Below the pieces are notes generated by a model. That model saw only the letters and a program-made list of their open reading frames with translations, was not told where the DNA came from and did not search any database. A stretch of 64,000 nt of DNA. Origin: Trichostrongylus colubriformis (lineage: Eukaryota > Nematoda > Chromadorea > Rhabditida > Trichostrongylidae). The DNA is taken from NCBI GenBank assembly GCA_963978905.1, contig OZ022260.1:12513725-12577724 (forward strand), read 5' to 3'. This document shows, one piece after another, positions 13,029-24,832 of the stretch (within the stretch, counting starts at the first letter, position 1; each line of letters starts with the position of its first letter). The position numbers and the translations under genes were made by a program.

Positions 13029-13898
13029 GACGAAGATTTAAACCTTTTTCAAGATGTTTAAGAAGTTCAAATTTTCCTACGTTGCCATCTCACAAAACTT
13101 TTATTGCATACGTTTTTTCTTCTCTTTTTATATGCTAGCTGCTTTGCAGTGCCGAACCTGTGACTACTAACAATGTGCTTTGTCTCGATTGTCGCTCGGG
13201 TTTTTCGCTACGTTGTTGTACATTATGCTCTTTCTATTTTTATTTTGTCGTACACTTTACGCCACACCATTTCCCGTTGAAATCTGGTCGGTTCTATTTC
13301 CTTTATTTATTATATTTTTGAATGACAGCTATTGTCTTTCTGCAATATGTACGTTTACTAAATATTTGAGATTATCGACTCATATCCTGGCAGCCGCTAT
13401 TTGCTGCGGGACATATGACACTTCCGTACCTATACTGTTACATGGTATAAGACATACAGTTCTTTTTATGTTTTGATGTTTTTAATAGCCTGGTTTTTAT
13501 TAATGCAGTCAAACTTGAAAGATCTGTTTTATTTGTCCATGTGGATAAACTCCATTTTTTTCTCAGTGTACGATACTAACACATGACAAGAATTCATTAT
13601 ATACTGTGCTTTCTGAGGAATTATTCCGTCTTTACCTCTGAGGCCTTCGCACTGTGGCATTATTCCCTTCTTTTTTGTGTAGACTGAATACATATTGGTA
13701 GTTACCCAGGACTACAACTACCTCTGTATACGCGGCAGTGCCATCCGAGACATACCCGAGAACTCTCATTACCCATAAAGAGTTTAATGAAAGAAAGCAG
13801 GAACGAGAGCCAGTTCTAATGAACTAAACAGTTTACCCAACCTTTCACCTCTGGAACTTAGCCGATATCCTTCTTTCTTCACGCTGGTAAGCATTTCG

Positions 13899-14137
13899 GT
13901 GCTAATGTAGTGGGGGGGGGGGGGTGGAGGAAGGTCCACTCCACTGAGCTCGGCGTCCGGCGCAATTTGTCTGGGTTTTTAACCTAAGCTTTAGTTTAGG
14001 GGGAAGCCCCTACTCCCTCATAATAAGGCTTAGGTAAACATATACACTCGAGTATACAAACTGATGATTGTAGAACGGTTTCGAGTAAGGGACGACAGCG
14101 TGACAATGAGGTGGGCTCCTCCAACTATAGTAGCACC
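13899..14137. repeat. MITE, family 2 copy b
   Basis: It begins GGTGCTAATGTAG followed by a G14-like homopolymer run and ends CTATAGTAGCACC. The inner half, with AAGCCCCTACT and ATACAAACTGATGATTGTAG, is shared with the element at 14,540-14,773, so the two are related copies 400 bp apart. Confidence 0.75.
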
Positions 14138-14539
14138 AGCATTGCCTCAGATTTGGAGCAAGGCACGAAGCTCAAGTGATTAGGCGTGGGGTTACGATGA
14201 CGGTCTGTAGTACACGAGCCATCGCAGAACTTTCGCAACTTGGGGTTAGATTCGCACATGAATTTTTCATATGGAATGCTTTGTTGTCTGAGTGCCCAGG
14301 TTTGATAAATGTTGACTCATGTGTAAGAACTTGGAAATGCATCCAACCCTTCTGCTGACGATATTTTACAAAGAGGGTTGCTACTGCAACAATCTACTCT
14401 TGTTGCTCATCTAATAATCTCTATAAAACCTTTGTACCTTTGGCGAGCGGGTTTCATTTCTATTATTTATCAGCACTCAAACGGAGCTATGAATTTTGTG
14501 AAAATACTTGGTGCAAAGCTGAATTACTAGAATTTTGGA

Positions 14540-14773
14540 TGCTAATGTTAATAGTTAATGTAGTTGGGGGAGGGGGAGGGAGGAGAGCGCTCACTAAATC
14601 TCATTCATCGGCTGCGCTGCCGTAATAATATCTCCTGTGAAAGCCCCTACTACTATGAAGTAAATCTTAGGTAAAAGTAGACTTTGAGTGTACAAACTGA
14701 TGATTGTAGGAAGTTTTCGAGCGAAGGACGGCAGCGCTACAATGAGTTCCCTCCCTTCAGCTACATTAGCACC
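14540..14773. repeat. MITE, family 2 copy c
   Basis: Ends TGCTAATGTT...GTAGTTGGGGG and CTACATTAGCACC form the terminal inverted repeat. It shares GAAAGCCCCTACTACT and ACAAACTGATGATTGTAGG with the copy at 13,899. The spacer between the two, and 14,774-15,440, hold nothing I recognise. Confidence 0.75.
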
Positions 14774-15445
14774 GAATTTCGTTGAAATTTTGATGATTTT
14801 CACTTCTATCGTGTCTTGAGCATATCGAATTAGTTGTTGCTTCTATACATGAACGTATAGCAAATGTACACTTGGGACGTATCCCACATTGATGTCAAAG
14901 TGGTAACTATATTCACCTTTAAGCACCGTTCGTAGTAGTGGGACAAAAAATTAACTTTTTCATAGACTTTCAGCGATCATAGGCATCTAATCCTCCTCCA
15001 GTAGTTCAGAAAACGTTATTCCACCAGTTCCACTATTATGAACTATGCATTAATGTGCCTTTCATCATTTGAAGGCTGATACGTGGTGGTAACGAAATAC
15101 TTCGCCGGTTCATAAGAGCTATCTATGGGTGATTGGTTGAAAAAAGGTTACGATCTGCTGTGCCTCTTAGTATCAGGTGAGGTCACACAGGAAAGGCTAC
15201 ACGATGAGAGTGGCGGGAAATCTGCTCATGAAGTGCCTAGGGAACATCACAGAGTGCAACAGATTATAAAAGTGCAGATACGTATGGGCTCTGATGATAC
15301 CAGAACACATGTCATTTGGCCTTGCTAAGCAATTTCGCTTAGTTTCAGCCTCTTTTGCTGCGTAATGTAGGTTTTCATCTAATTAACCTTTCCGTGTTGT
15401 GTCTTCAACCATTTGGATTTTGTGATAATTCACTTTTTTCAGGAA

Positions 15446-17486
15446 ATGCCTCCATATGAAGTCTCTCTAATAACACGGTCCTTATCAAAGGTAAGAGGTA
15501 ATTACATGAGCTCTTTTTTTGGCTGATTTTATGGTTTGATGAATTAATAAGTTCGAGAGTAGGTTTGGGATGTCGCGCTTAATTTACCACATACGTTCCC
15601 CAAAATGTATTACCGAAGTAAAATACAGAGCTGATGCTTTGAAAGAGTGGCCTTTACATTCATTGTGTTTAGTGTGTTTGACTCCTTTCGAGGTATCAGA
15701 TGCGAAGCTGTGCAGAGTGACTCTCTCCGATCTATTCCCCCATGTATATGTCGCTGCGTTGTCCCATCCTCTGTGAAAGCGGCCGTTCACACAGTTTTTC
15801 CTTCTTTCCTACTTGCATTCTTGAGTCTTGCCTTCAAATGAAGTGTCGTAAGAAAATGTTTCCCCTTGTAAACTTCATTCTCCTTTGCACTACCTTTACT
15901 GCGAGCATTTGTTAAACTTTTAGGCGGATCTTGTGAAAACATTAGTGCGAGCTGGCAAGTTGTTGTTGGATCACGGAGCTGTTATCGAGAGCGTTGAATC
16001 TCTTGGCTATCGTGATTTGCCATACAAAAGAATAGCAAAGCAGACTCGTGAGCCCGTTTATGCATCCAAGTTAGTTTTCCAAAATTCGACTTCGGCATCT
16101 TCTCTGTTACTATCGCGTGCTGCCGATATAATCAGCAGCTACCAAATTGGTCTCCTTTCTGTTGTTTTTCACTACTTGTTTATAGTAGATTTTTTATTTG
16201 AATTATGTTTTCCGTTTGAGTTATGTTTTTTCAGCACCTTTCTTTTTCGCACCCATATGTCCAGAGAAGCAAGAACTACCACGAGATCAATATTCTTGCA
16301 CGATCTTGACATGGTAGAGTAGTCTCAGTATTTTGCTATTGTGTGGTGCGCATGAGAGAAAAGTAGATACGTCTGATTTCCTTGAATTATAGGTTCACGT
16401 TGCAGTTGTCCCTATAACTGCTCCCACTCCTGTCAAATGTAACTTGGAAGAAATTCTTAAGCCTCCTGCAAAACGTCAGGTTCGTTTCTGATACAATTAA
16501 CTAGAATACTTACCTTCTGTTTCTTTCTTATTCTATCATTTCTATAACGTGTATTTCAAGTGTTGCATTAGATCTGTTGTAATTCAGTTTCTGGTGAAAT
16601 AATTATATTTTATGGTTCAAAAGAGATGTGATTGTTGACCCAAGTATTTCCCGACAGGACAGAGCCGCGAATGGAAGGAAAGTGGATGCGAGCAGGAACT
16701 GCTCTCACTGATTTCAGTTTTGTAGCAGTTTTCCAGCAAAATTAAGAAAAAAGTAAAAGAGCGTGAAGTTTGAGGCACACGTGAGGCCACAGCTCTTCGT
16801 AGCGATCGCGCTAGCCTTGCACTTCGTGGTTCCCGGGACGGGGTAGGCGACGCGGTCTTTTACAGCGTGGTGCACTCCCAACTTGACTTTCTACTTTGCA
16901 TTCTCCCCTGTGCCACAAACTGCGCTCTGCTTCCTACCATGACCTGTCGCAAGCGCAACGGACTCCAGGTCTTAGCGGCGTTGGCGGCCGCTGCGGTTGC
17001 TGGTCAACACATATCTTATCCATATCCAATTTACATTGAAGAGTGAATTGCAAAAGGCTCGCCAGGTGTGACCGCGGCTTGGTCTGCTTTAGTTAAATGC
17101 CAAGTGCCAATGTAGGTGGTGGTTTTTTTCCGGGGATGTGCCATTCCTAGGATGGGGTATTACAAATGCTCCGTCTGCACACTGTTTTGCACTATTACGG
17201 CATTTTTTGTGTGTGCCACCTAAGTGCTTGAGGTTGAACACGCAGGCTGTAGCCATCTTGGTTTTTGCTGAAATTTTATATTAAAGCGAAGATCAATCAA
17301 CGACATTAGTCTTTTCCTCAAACTTGTGTCATACATCCTGACAAATGTCGTTATTTTCAGGCAGTCAAGGAGCTTCGTGAAGGTCAAAAAATGGGTCATT
17401 TCACTCGCCAGATGATTTATAAGCGGACAGAAAAGGAATGGAAGAGCATTCCGAAAAGTTATCCTATTGCTCCACAGCGACCATAA
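15446..17486 (+). CDS. mrps-6: Mitochondrial ribosomal protein S6 (bS6m)
   Basis: This is a component of the small mitochondrial ribosomal subunit. Five exons join in phase to 160 aa: 15446-15490, 15924-16069, 16235-16313, 16393-16479 and 17361-17486. The N-terminus MPPYEVSLITRSLSKADLVK and the following RDLPYKRIAKQTREPVYAS stretch match the S6 fold as in vertebrate MRPS6 (MPRYELALI..., RALPYRI...). A C-terminal extension of about 40 aa, rich in Lys and Arg, goes beyond the bacterial S6 length. A CTTTTTTCAG acceptor lies three bases before the ATG, as expected for a spliced-leader site. The 881-bp last intron carries GC-rich repeat sequence. From memory, C. elegans mrps-6 and a single-domain OPRT are also neighbours, so this order may be conserved. 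Confidence 0.92.
16480..17360 (+). other. Expanded last intron of mrps-6
   Basis: An 881-bp intron against 79-433 bp for the others. From about 16,660 to 17,060 it turns GC-rich (ACAGAGCCGCGAATGG, GTGACCGCGGCTTGG), unlike its AT-rich flanks. It resembles the GC-rich palindromic MITE family found at 23,023 and 26,488, probably as a worn insertion. I find no exon in it. Confidence 0.4.
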
Positions 17487-17906
17487 TCGATCCATTTCAC
17501 ATTCCTGATTGATGCGTCATTGTCTATGCTGTATCACTTCACAATGCATGCCATTCGAAAAAGCGTATTCTGCACACCTGTCACGTTGCGGAATACCTCA
17601 TTGCTCATGTCTGGTAGCCTTGTAGACAGTAGGTTTTTCAAGTTAAAGTAGGGCTTTCGAGAGACTGCTCTCAAATGTTGTATAGAGTCTGTTGTAGGTC
17701 TGTTTAGAGAGTTTTTTGATGCTGCATGCTGACTTACACAAATTATTGTTATTGTTTTGACAATTGGTATGAACTGTTCAACCATGGATGTCATATTACT
17801 GTTTCATCCGTTGGGTCTATTCCGGACATATTGTGTTTGTGTGTATGCTATGAACTGGAACCATATTGAGAACTCGAACGTATAGTTCTTCTCCTACAGT
17901 GAAGCT

Positions 17907-19484
17907 ATGTCGTCCAACGGAGTCAATGGAGGTGATACAGCTACGGATGATCGGTTGTTTGAAGCTCTTTACGCTATGGAGGTAATCTCACGTAGCCTAT
18001 GTGTCGAATTCATCTAGATCCCTTACTTATTTCAAATCTTCATAGGCATAACGAAGTTTTAGCTGAATGTTCATTTTCATTCATACAATTGCAGGTTTTC
18101 CGAATGGGCGAGTTTTACCTCAAATCAGGACAAATGACGCCCATCTATATCGACCTTCGTCGACTTATTAGCCACCCGAAAACGCTGGTGTGATTGTTTC
18201 AACAGTATTCAGTGTTCAGTTTTTAGTAGTGAATTTTTAGCGCATGACAGCACAAGTTGTCTGTGATATTATCAATGCCAATGACCTCAAGTACGATTAC
18301 GTTGTAGGAGTTCCATATGCTGCTCTTCCGTTAGCTACAGTACGTGAATGTTGTTAAACCAACTAGTAACACTCAGACCGCCGTTAGATTTCGCAATTTT
18401 GCGGTGTCGCGGCACTGTCAATGCTGTAGAGCCGCGTTCGAAAGTGCGACACCTCAAAACCGCGGAATCGCCAAATCACGAAGTCTTACGGCGGCTCTAA
18501 TAGATTCCATACGCTAGTGTGCATAAGGAGTCGATGCGGTGCCGTGAACATCTATTTTCACTAATGGCACGGTAAGGAAATGAAGCTTGAACTGCGACGC
18601 CGCATATGCTCCTTCTGCACCGCAGCCCATTTCGTATGTTGCCGTTGAAATGAGACTATTGTTTTTTGATTTGCTGATTGGTTTCAGCACGTCAGTGATA
18701 TTCTTAATGTGCCTATGCTCATGAAACGCAAAGAGACCAAGGCTTACGGAACGAAAAAGGCGATTGAGGTAGATCATTTGCTTTTCAAACTGTACTCCAA
18801 TTGGAAAACGGATTATGTGAGAACTTGTTTTGAGGGCATTTACTCTCCTGGACACACAGCACTCCTCATTGAAGATGTGGTCACTTCAGGAGAGTCAATT
18901 CGTGAGACAGCCGAAGCTCTTCGAGAGGAAGGATTAAAGGTTGCTGGCATCAAAAATTCCACTTGTGTTGATTTTGCTATTGCTGTCAGTCCTTTCTCTC
19001 ATTCACATGTGTGGCGCAAGAGGGCCGATGCTTAATCGCTGAGTCTGAAAGGGTGACGCGCTCGCGATATTTTCTCGTTGCGTGCGATGAGAAACCGAAA
19101 CCGTGAGTCTAGCGGTGCGACTTCTCATCAGCTTTACCTGCTCCTTTCACGATCTTCCTCCTCTTTAGTTCTTGTTTTGGTCCCAGGCTCGATCGATGTA
19201 AGGATTAAGGAGGATCAATGTGTACATTTAGGTTTTGGACGCAGTTGCTGTCCTGGACAGACAGCAAGGTGCCAGCGAAAAACTTGCTCGTGCTGATATC
19301 AATTTTTACAGGTAGGCGTTTTATTCTTTCGTTAAATTCCGGGAATTTCCTATATTCTCAACGTTCCAGTGCTCTTACAATGGAGGGAATCTTGGATGGA
19401 ATGATCTCAAAAGGTGTAATCACCGTGGAGAGGAAGCAAGAAATCATTGAACATTTGAAGAAGCCGTTCAAAGCTGCCACCTAA
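17907..19484 (+). CDS. Orotate phosphoribosyltransferase, stand-alone
   Basis: The enzyme joins orotate to PRPP to make OMP in de novo pyrimidine synthesis. Seven exons join in phase to 215 aa: 17907-17981, 18095-18187, 18241-18339, 18688-18768, 18835-18939, 19232-19311 and 19370-19484. [20 protein letters not shown] is the orotate-side motif, [14 protein letters not shown] and [18 protein letters not shown] carry the catalytic loop, and [12 protein letters not shown] is the PRPP-binding signature. The reading frame ends soon after the OPRT fold, with no decarboxylase (ODC) domain. It therefore differs from the bifunctional UMPS of animals and resembles the second, single-domain OPRT protein of C. 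elegans. A CTACAG acceptor sits 7 nt before the ATG. Spacing is 420 bp from the mrps-6 stop and 468 bp to the THOC3 start. Confidence 0.93.
18376..18497. repeat. Short palindromic MITE in OPRT intron 3
   Basis: GACCGCCGTTAGATTTCG on the left pairs with CGAAGTCTTACGGCGG-like sequence on the right, and GCGGTGTCGC pairs with GCGACACC inside. About 120 bp, non-coding, related in end sequence to the GC-rich family at 23,023. Confidence 0.6.
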
Positions 19485-19952
19485 ACGTGTCAGTGATTAA
19501 GTTCAACACCTAATGATTGTAATTAATTCTGTTACATTCACACCCTTTACTATTCCAAACGTTGACCACTTTTTTATATGAAGCTTGCTAGTTTGTTGTA
19601 ATGCAGTTCATTTGGGGTTAGTTACAACGGTGTTGCAACATTCTTGCTGCCATATTAGACATGGATCCGCTTTTGAAAGTTGTCGTATTCGGGTTTTGCT
19701 CATTACTTCTGTGCTGACGCCAAATATTGTTGCATCTTGGGTTCTTGCTACCTTTGTTGAGATTGATCCTGTTGTTTTTGATGTTGATTATGGATAAACA
19801 TTGTTGGCCAATGATTTTATTACTGATAGATAAATAGTATGTCAGTAGAAGCATATTATTTGCGAACGTATTGAAGGCCATAGGAAAATCAGGGGTGATA
19901 GGTTTGTTATTTGTCCTCAGGAGATTCGAACTCATACTGGAGAACTTCTGAA

Positions 19953-22253
19953 ATGACAGTCAAGAAAGACATTCGCAGTAAGGCGTCTCGTGCAATCCGT
20001 TCGAGCGCAGATGCTGTCGCGTATTTTGATGCAAATCATCGTGTCCGTGGATACGACATGCAGGCAATCCCATTTCTATCATACGTCTTCATAATAATTA
20101 TTTTTAATTTTTTATTGCTTATTTCACTATTATTTTGTACCTCCCTTCAAATTTCATTCTCCTTCCGTGAATTTCTTAGGTGCAACGAGCCCATGCGTTG
20201 TCGTGGAATTGCGATGGAACCCGCTTAGCGTGTGGATCACAAGACCGACGAGTTTCAGTGGGAACGGTTGATTCCTCGTGTCGGGTGAAATGCACATTCG
20301 TTGGACAGGGTCATGATGACTCAGTGGATCAGGTCGGTGACTTTTTCACAGGGTTCAATGGAAGGGTTACACCTTACCGCTCAAGAATACGCCGCAGCGA
20401 CGGCACCTGTTGTGCTGATGATATTCCAAGGAAGGTCTTTTAGGTAGCGTTCCATCGGACTAATCCGAATCTTCTTGCATCCGCGAGCACTGACAAATCC
20501 ATAATTATCTGGGATATACGTCAGCAGAAAACACATACCCGACTATCTACCAGAGGTTAGTTTAGCGTCGTTACGGTGATTCAATATCACATCTCATTTA
20601 AGAAAAAGTAGTCTGATAAACTGGTTCCACATCGCTGATGCATCCTTCCAGCTATTCTGAATTGTTTTATATTTTCTATCCATTTGTTTAGTTTCTTCAC
20701 TGCGTTGTTACATGCTATCACTCCCCTTTGTCCTCACTCTGCATGCGCTGCATCCATAGTCCGCGGTCGTTCCATCGCGTCACATTAGTACTTTTAAGTG
20801 GTGCTGCCATCACGGATCTGACAGACAGCGTCTGTAACTACCTACTGAATTGTGTTTCAGTAGTATGAGATGGCAATAGGAGCGCAAACCGATAAGCTTA
20901 CCTTCCAGCTTTGCTGCACCTGCGCCTTACATGTGTTTTGTCATTTATTTTTTTTTCAATTTTTGGTCGTTTACTTCAATAGTAGCATCTCAGGTCTTTC
21001 CAAGGAAATCGAATTCCGAATCGTTTTAATGACTTTTCGACTTGAGTGGTGGCCATGACTGCACTCTCAATGAAGATTCGAGTCATCCATTATTTCCAGC
21101 AGCAAACTTATATGTAACATGGTCCCCGTGTGGGAGGTATTTGGTGTATGGAGACAAAGAGGATCGGCTACATGTGATAGATGGGAGAACTCTCAGCACT
21201 CTGAAGGTTATTGCGAACTTCAATTTAATGTACCATAGTGGTCATGTTGTCGTTATTTCAGTCATATGAGTCGAAGACAGAAATGAATGAATTTGCGTAC
21301 CACCCGTCTGGGAAGTATTTGTTTGTCGCCACAGGTCAAGGCAGAGTAGAGATATTCAAGTACGTTGCTAGGATTCGACATCTCAATGGTTTTTTTTAAG
21401 TTGCATTACTTCACAATGCGGAAGCTCGACCGAGCTGGCATTACATTACTGTTATTTGGTGCCCATATACCTTGTAAAGTCACCTTCAAAAATCATTTTC
21501 AGAATGCCAGACTTGGAGTTGATTCGCACAGTGGCAGCTCATTCAGGACAATCGAATTGTGTCGCACTGGCGGTGTCACCAGATGGACAGCGCGTGGCTG
21601 TAGGAGCATCTGATGCGTTGTGTTCGATATGGAACATAGAAGAGATGATTTGCGAGCGGAATCTAGGAAGGTAACAGATAAGTCGCAGAATTTTCTTCTA
21701 GGTAGCTTATGGTAGAAGTTGATTCCTATTTCAAAAGGGCAATTATATCTTGTCTGGTTCAATATGGTAGTCATTTAACTTCTGAGGAATCACTTATACG
21801 TTGACGGCTATCCCCCTTTTGTGAAAAGGGTGTTTGGTTGATGGAGATTGCCTTTACGGATGGTTGCCTCTGTTGTATTCAAAGGTGATCTGACTTAACT
21901 CATTCTTAAGAATGCTATTTAAGGTTAGACTACCCTGTGAGAGCAGTGGCATTCAGTTCTGACAGCCAGTTGATAGCGACTGGAAGTGAAGATCATTCTA
22001 TCGATATTGCTTATGTCAATGATGGTTCTAGGTATATTTTCTGCATCTTGCAACAGGGTGGTCTGTAGAAGCCGTAGGTTAACTTGTATTTTGATTAATT
22101 CTGCGAAATTTCAGAGTACATGAAATTCGATTGGATGGCGAAGTGTACTCATTGGCCTGGCATCCACAGCAATTGATGCTAGCATTTGCATCGTCGGGGG
22201 ATCCGCGAGATCGTGACAGCTTTGGCGTGCGATTATTCGGGTACACTAGCTGA
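19953..22253 (+). CDS. thoc-3: THO complex subunit 3 (WD40 protein, TEX1 homologue)
   Basis: THOC3 is the beta-propeller subunit of the nuclear THO/TREX complex that couples transcription to mRNA export. Eight exons give 331 aa: 19953-20063, 20180-20332, 20444-20555, 21100-21206, 21262-21359, 21503-21670, 21924-22031 and 22115-22253. Seven WD-type blades are visible, for example ALSWNCDGTRLACGSQDRRV, GQGHDDSVDQVAFHRTNPN, YVTWSPCGRYLVYGDKEDRL, NEFAYHPSGKYLF, LDYPVRAVAFSSDSQLIATG and EDHSIDIAYVNDG. The last two match human THOC3 closely. The first intron is odd: to stay in frame it needs either a GC donor at 20064-20065 after ATGCAG or a weak GTCCGT donor at 20043. A CCTCAG acceptor lies 32 nt before the ATG. 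AATAAA occurs at about 22,738. Confidence 0.93.
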
Positions 22254-23022
22254 GCGGCAGCTCGGAAATATCTTTTTGAATCACATCATCATGATAAACA
22301 TTTTTGTGCTGGTTTCCCACCTTTTCTGATTCAGAGGATGTCGCAAAGCTCTTAACGCAACCTTATAGTGCACTTCCCGGACCTTGAGAGCTTCTTTTTC
22401 AAACCTAAATAAGGTGGTTTGGTCCTCATTCAAAAAGAATAGAGGAGTCTAGAAAAGTCGGAAGAGCTCAAACGCTCATCTCTTCTCCCGCTCCCAACGT
22501 CCACGAATGCCGGTCGAAATGGAACCTGCTTCCTTGCAGCTCTGGAGGGTTCTTACACGAAAAGCGTCTTGTTCTCTCTTCTATCGTCTGTGCCTTCGTG
22601 GGACGGCTTGCTCTTCCAGCTTAGTCTTGTTTTAGCCTGAGTTAGACATTATTCTTCATCCATCTGTGCTCTCGCCAGCTGGATATAGATATGGAACACT
22701 TGGTCGTAATTGACTATTGAATGTGTCTTTTAGGCTCGAATAAACAGAAAAATCAATAGTAAGGTAAATTTCATGCGTGACTTCCTCAAGATATAAATTG
22801 ATCTAGAAAAAAGTTGGGAATGCGTCATTCACTGACTTTCATGAGCAGGGCTTGTTTTTTGTTTCTATTAAAAAATCCCTAAGTCAGAATAAATAATAAA
22901 ATGCCGTCTCATCCAGGGAAGGGCTGGACCATCTTATGCTCGTGAAACCATCATCTGGTCTCAAAGAGTGTGTGTGCCATTTGGCATAAAATTCACGTCG
23001 CGACGTGCAACGTGAGTCCTTC
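22254..23022. other. 3' flank of THOC3
   Basis: Non-coding. An AATAAA polyadenylation motif lies in GGCTCGAATAAACAG near 22,738, about 485 bp past the stop codon. Nothing else is recognised up to the MITE at 23,023. Confidence 0.5.
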
Positions 23023-23262
23023 AAAGCCGCGTTCATACTTTGCGCACTTATGGCCGGCACAGGCGGTGACGGTGGCAAAATCATGTACTCGGTGCCAGTC
23101 ACGGCGGTACTCAGGTGACGCACTCCGTTTGTAACATGTTCGACCCAACCACACTACAGTATGATGATCGTGGCGAGAGCACGCAGATTCGCTTTCGAAA
23201 TTCGTATAGTTTGGCACTATGCCAAGATTCGAGATTGAGTGCGCAAAGTATGAACGCGGTCA
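23023..23262. repeat. GC-rich MITE, 'gccgcgttcatactttgcg' family, copy a
   Basis: AAAGCCGCGTTCATACTTTG on the left is repeated inverted as CAAAGTATGAACGCGGT on the right, giving about 25-bp terminal repeats. The same terminus recurs at 26,488-26,724 and 27,336-27,464 and, degraded, near 36,290, 41,790 and 52,585. It is the commonest small element in the window. The interior has no conserved coding frame. Confidence 0.8.
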
Positions 23263-24832
23263 TGTTGAGGCGTCGTATAAAGTTGGCTCGTAAAGTGATT
23301 ATAGTCACCTGTACCTAACTTCACTCATTGGAGGGGGAAGGACTACATAAGGCGACTCTAGCTCTCACGAATCGCTTTGATGCCGTGACGCAAATTTTCT
23401 GACTAATGACGCCCACTCGATCTGTAGGATTGTAAAGAACTTGACTGGTTTGGCCGAATTGTCAAATATCAAAGTGGACTGTGCTACGACTGACGAATGG
23501 AAAAGAAAAGGAAAAAAAGAAAGAAAGAAATCTGAAAATCTACAATTAGTATCATAGATCAAAGAGAAGACCGCATTTCGCAACTGTATTGATCTTGTAT
23601 TGTGATGAACTTTCACGATAAATCGGAACCATTGAATTCGTAGGCTTTGAAACCCGTTAGACATCATATAGAAACAAAGGGATGAGTGTTGCCGAGCTTC
23701 CGTGCTAGCATCATATATCAGCGAGAAACTTGCAATCCGCTACGATGGTGAACCTGCACCTCTGAAAACGAGAATATCCTCTAGAACAGATAGCTTGCAT
23801 AGCGATATAGCGTTGGGTGGTCGCGCTAGCTGAATCCTTTTTGGTCTGCTCAGACATATCGCCTTTCCGTGACGCATAAAATCGTTCAATCGTTCAATGA
23901 CTTTGTCCTAACTTTTGCTCGATGTCAATGCTTGGATTTGTTTAACGCACTTAATTTTTAAAAAAGGTGGCAATTAGTGCTCTTATCGCTTCTTGGGACA
24001 GCGTTCAGACATTTCAGAAAAAAACAAGTCGTAGGAATCCACTGTATTCATGAATGATTGTGGTCAAGCGATACCGAAAAGTTTGCCCTTTGATGAGCTA
24101 AAATTCGTCCCTCATTGCCTCTGTTCTTTGGGAGCACAGTATCAAAATATATAGCCTGATTCATGCGAACAAAATTCTCTTTATCAGACGTAAAAGATAA
24201 AGAATAAGGTTTTTGGCCCTCACCAATCCTTTCTGTGGGATGCGCCACGCATTCTAGTTCCATTCAGAATCGTGACGGCAGGCGAAGGCAATTTGGCCTA
24301 TACAATGACTTGCGGGGGCCATCCAGTGTAAAAGTTAGTGCGTTTATCCCCCGGACGAGTATGACACCAATTCACCTATCCCAGAGTGATGGAAGCTTGG
24401 TTGACCTAGGCGGACGTTGACGCAGGATTTGATCCTTACACCATGTGACTGGGGATGCGCGCCACTTGACACTACTCCACTTGCGCCTCTTATCATTAGG
24501 CATATGGTATACAAATAATCAGTTGACACAGAAGGCATTTCTTCTCTATTTGAGCAACTGGTCACAGTCTCCTTTTCATCTTGATACTCATCACAAACTC
24601 TGTCCTACATATAGAATTTTTTGAATTTATTTTTCTATATTTAATACCAATTTGTGTTCAACAATATAACCACCATCACTGTCTACAGTGCTGACAATGA
24701 GCCATTTGCTTTTTACACTAACCCGGAGCCATAGTCGAACTTTCTAGAAGCGAGTTTGGAAAAAATGTGTGAAAATTCTGAAGTGTGATAAATTTGATGA
24801 ACCAAGTAGTAGGCATCATGTTCCTATTGTAG
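23263..24832. other. Intergenic spacer before cysteine dioxygenase
   Basis: AT-rich sequence with only short chance frames. I found no exon with matching splice sites and no long inverted repeat. The cysteine dioxygenase promoter should be here. Confidence 0.5.

Noticed and set aside
15933..16322. A 129-codon frame taken as a single-exon gene
   Set aside because: It is exon 2 of mrps-6 reading through intron 2; splicing at 16069 and 16235 restores the S6-like continuation.
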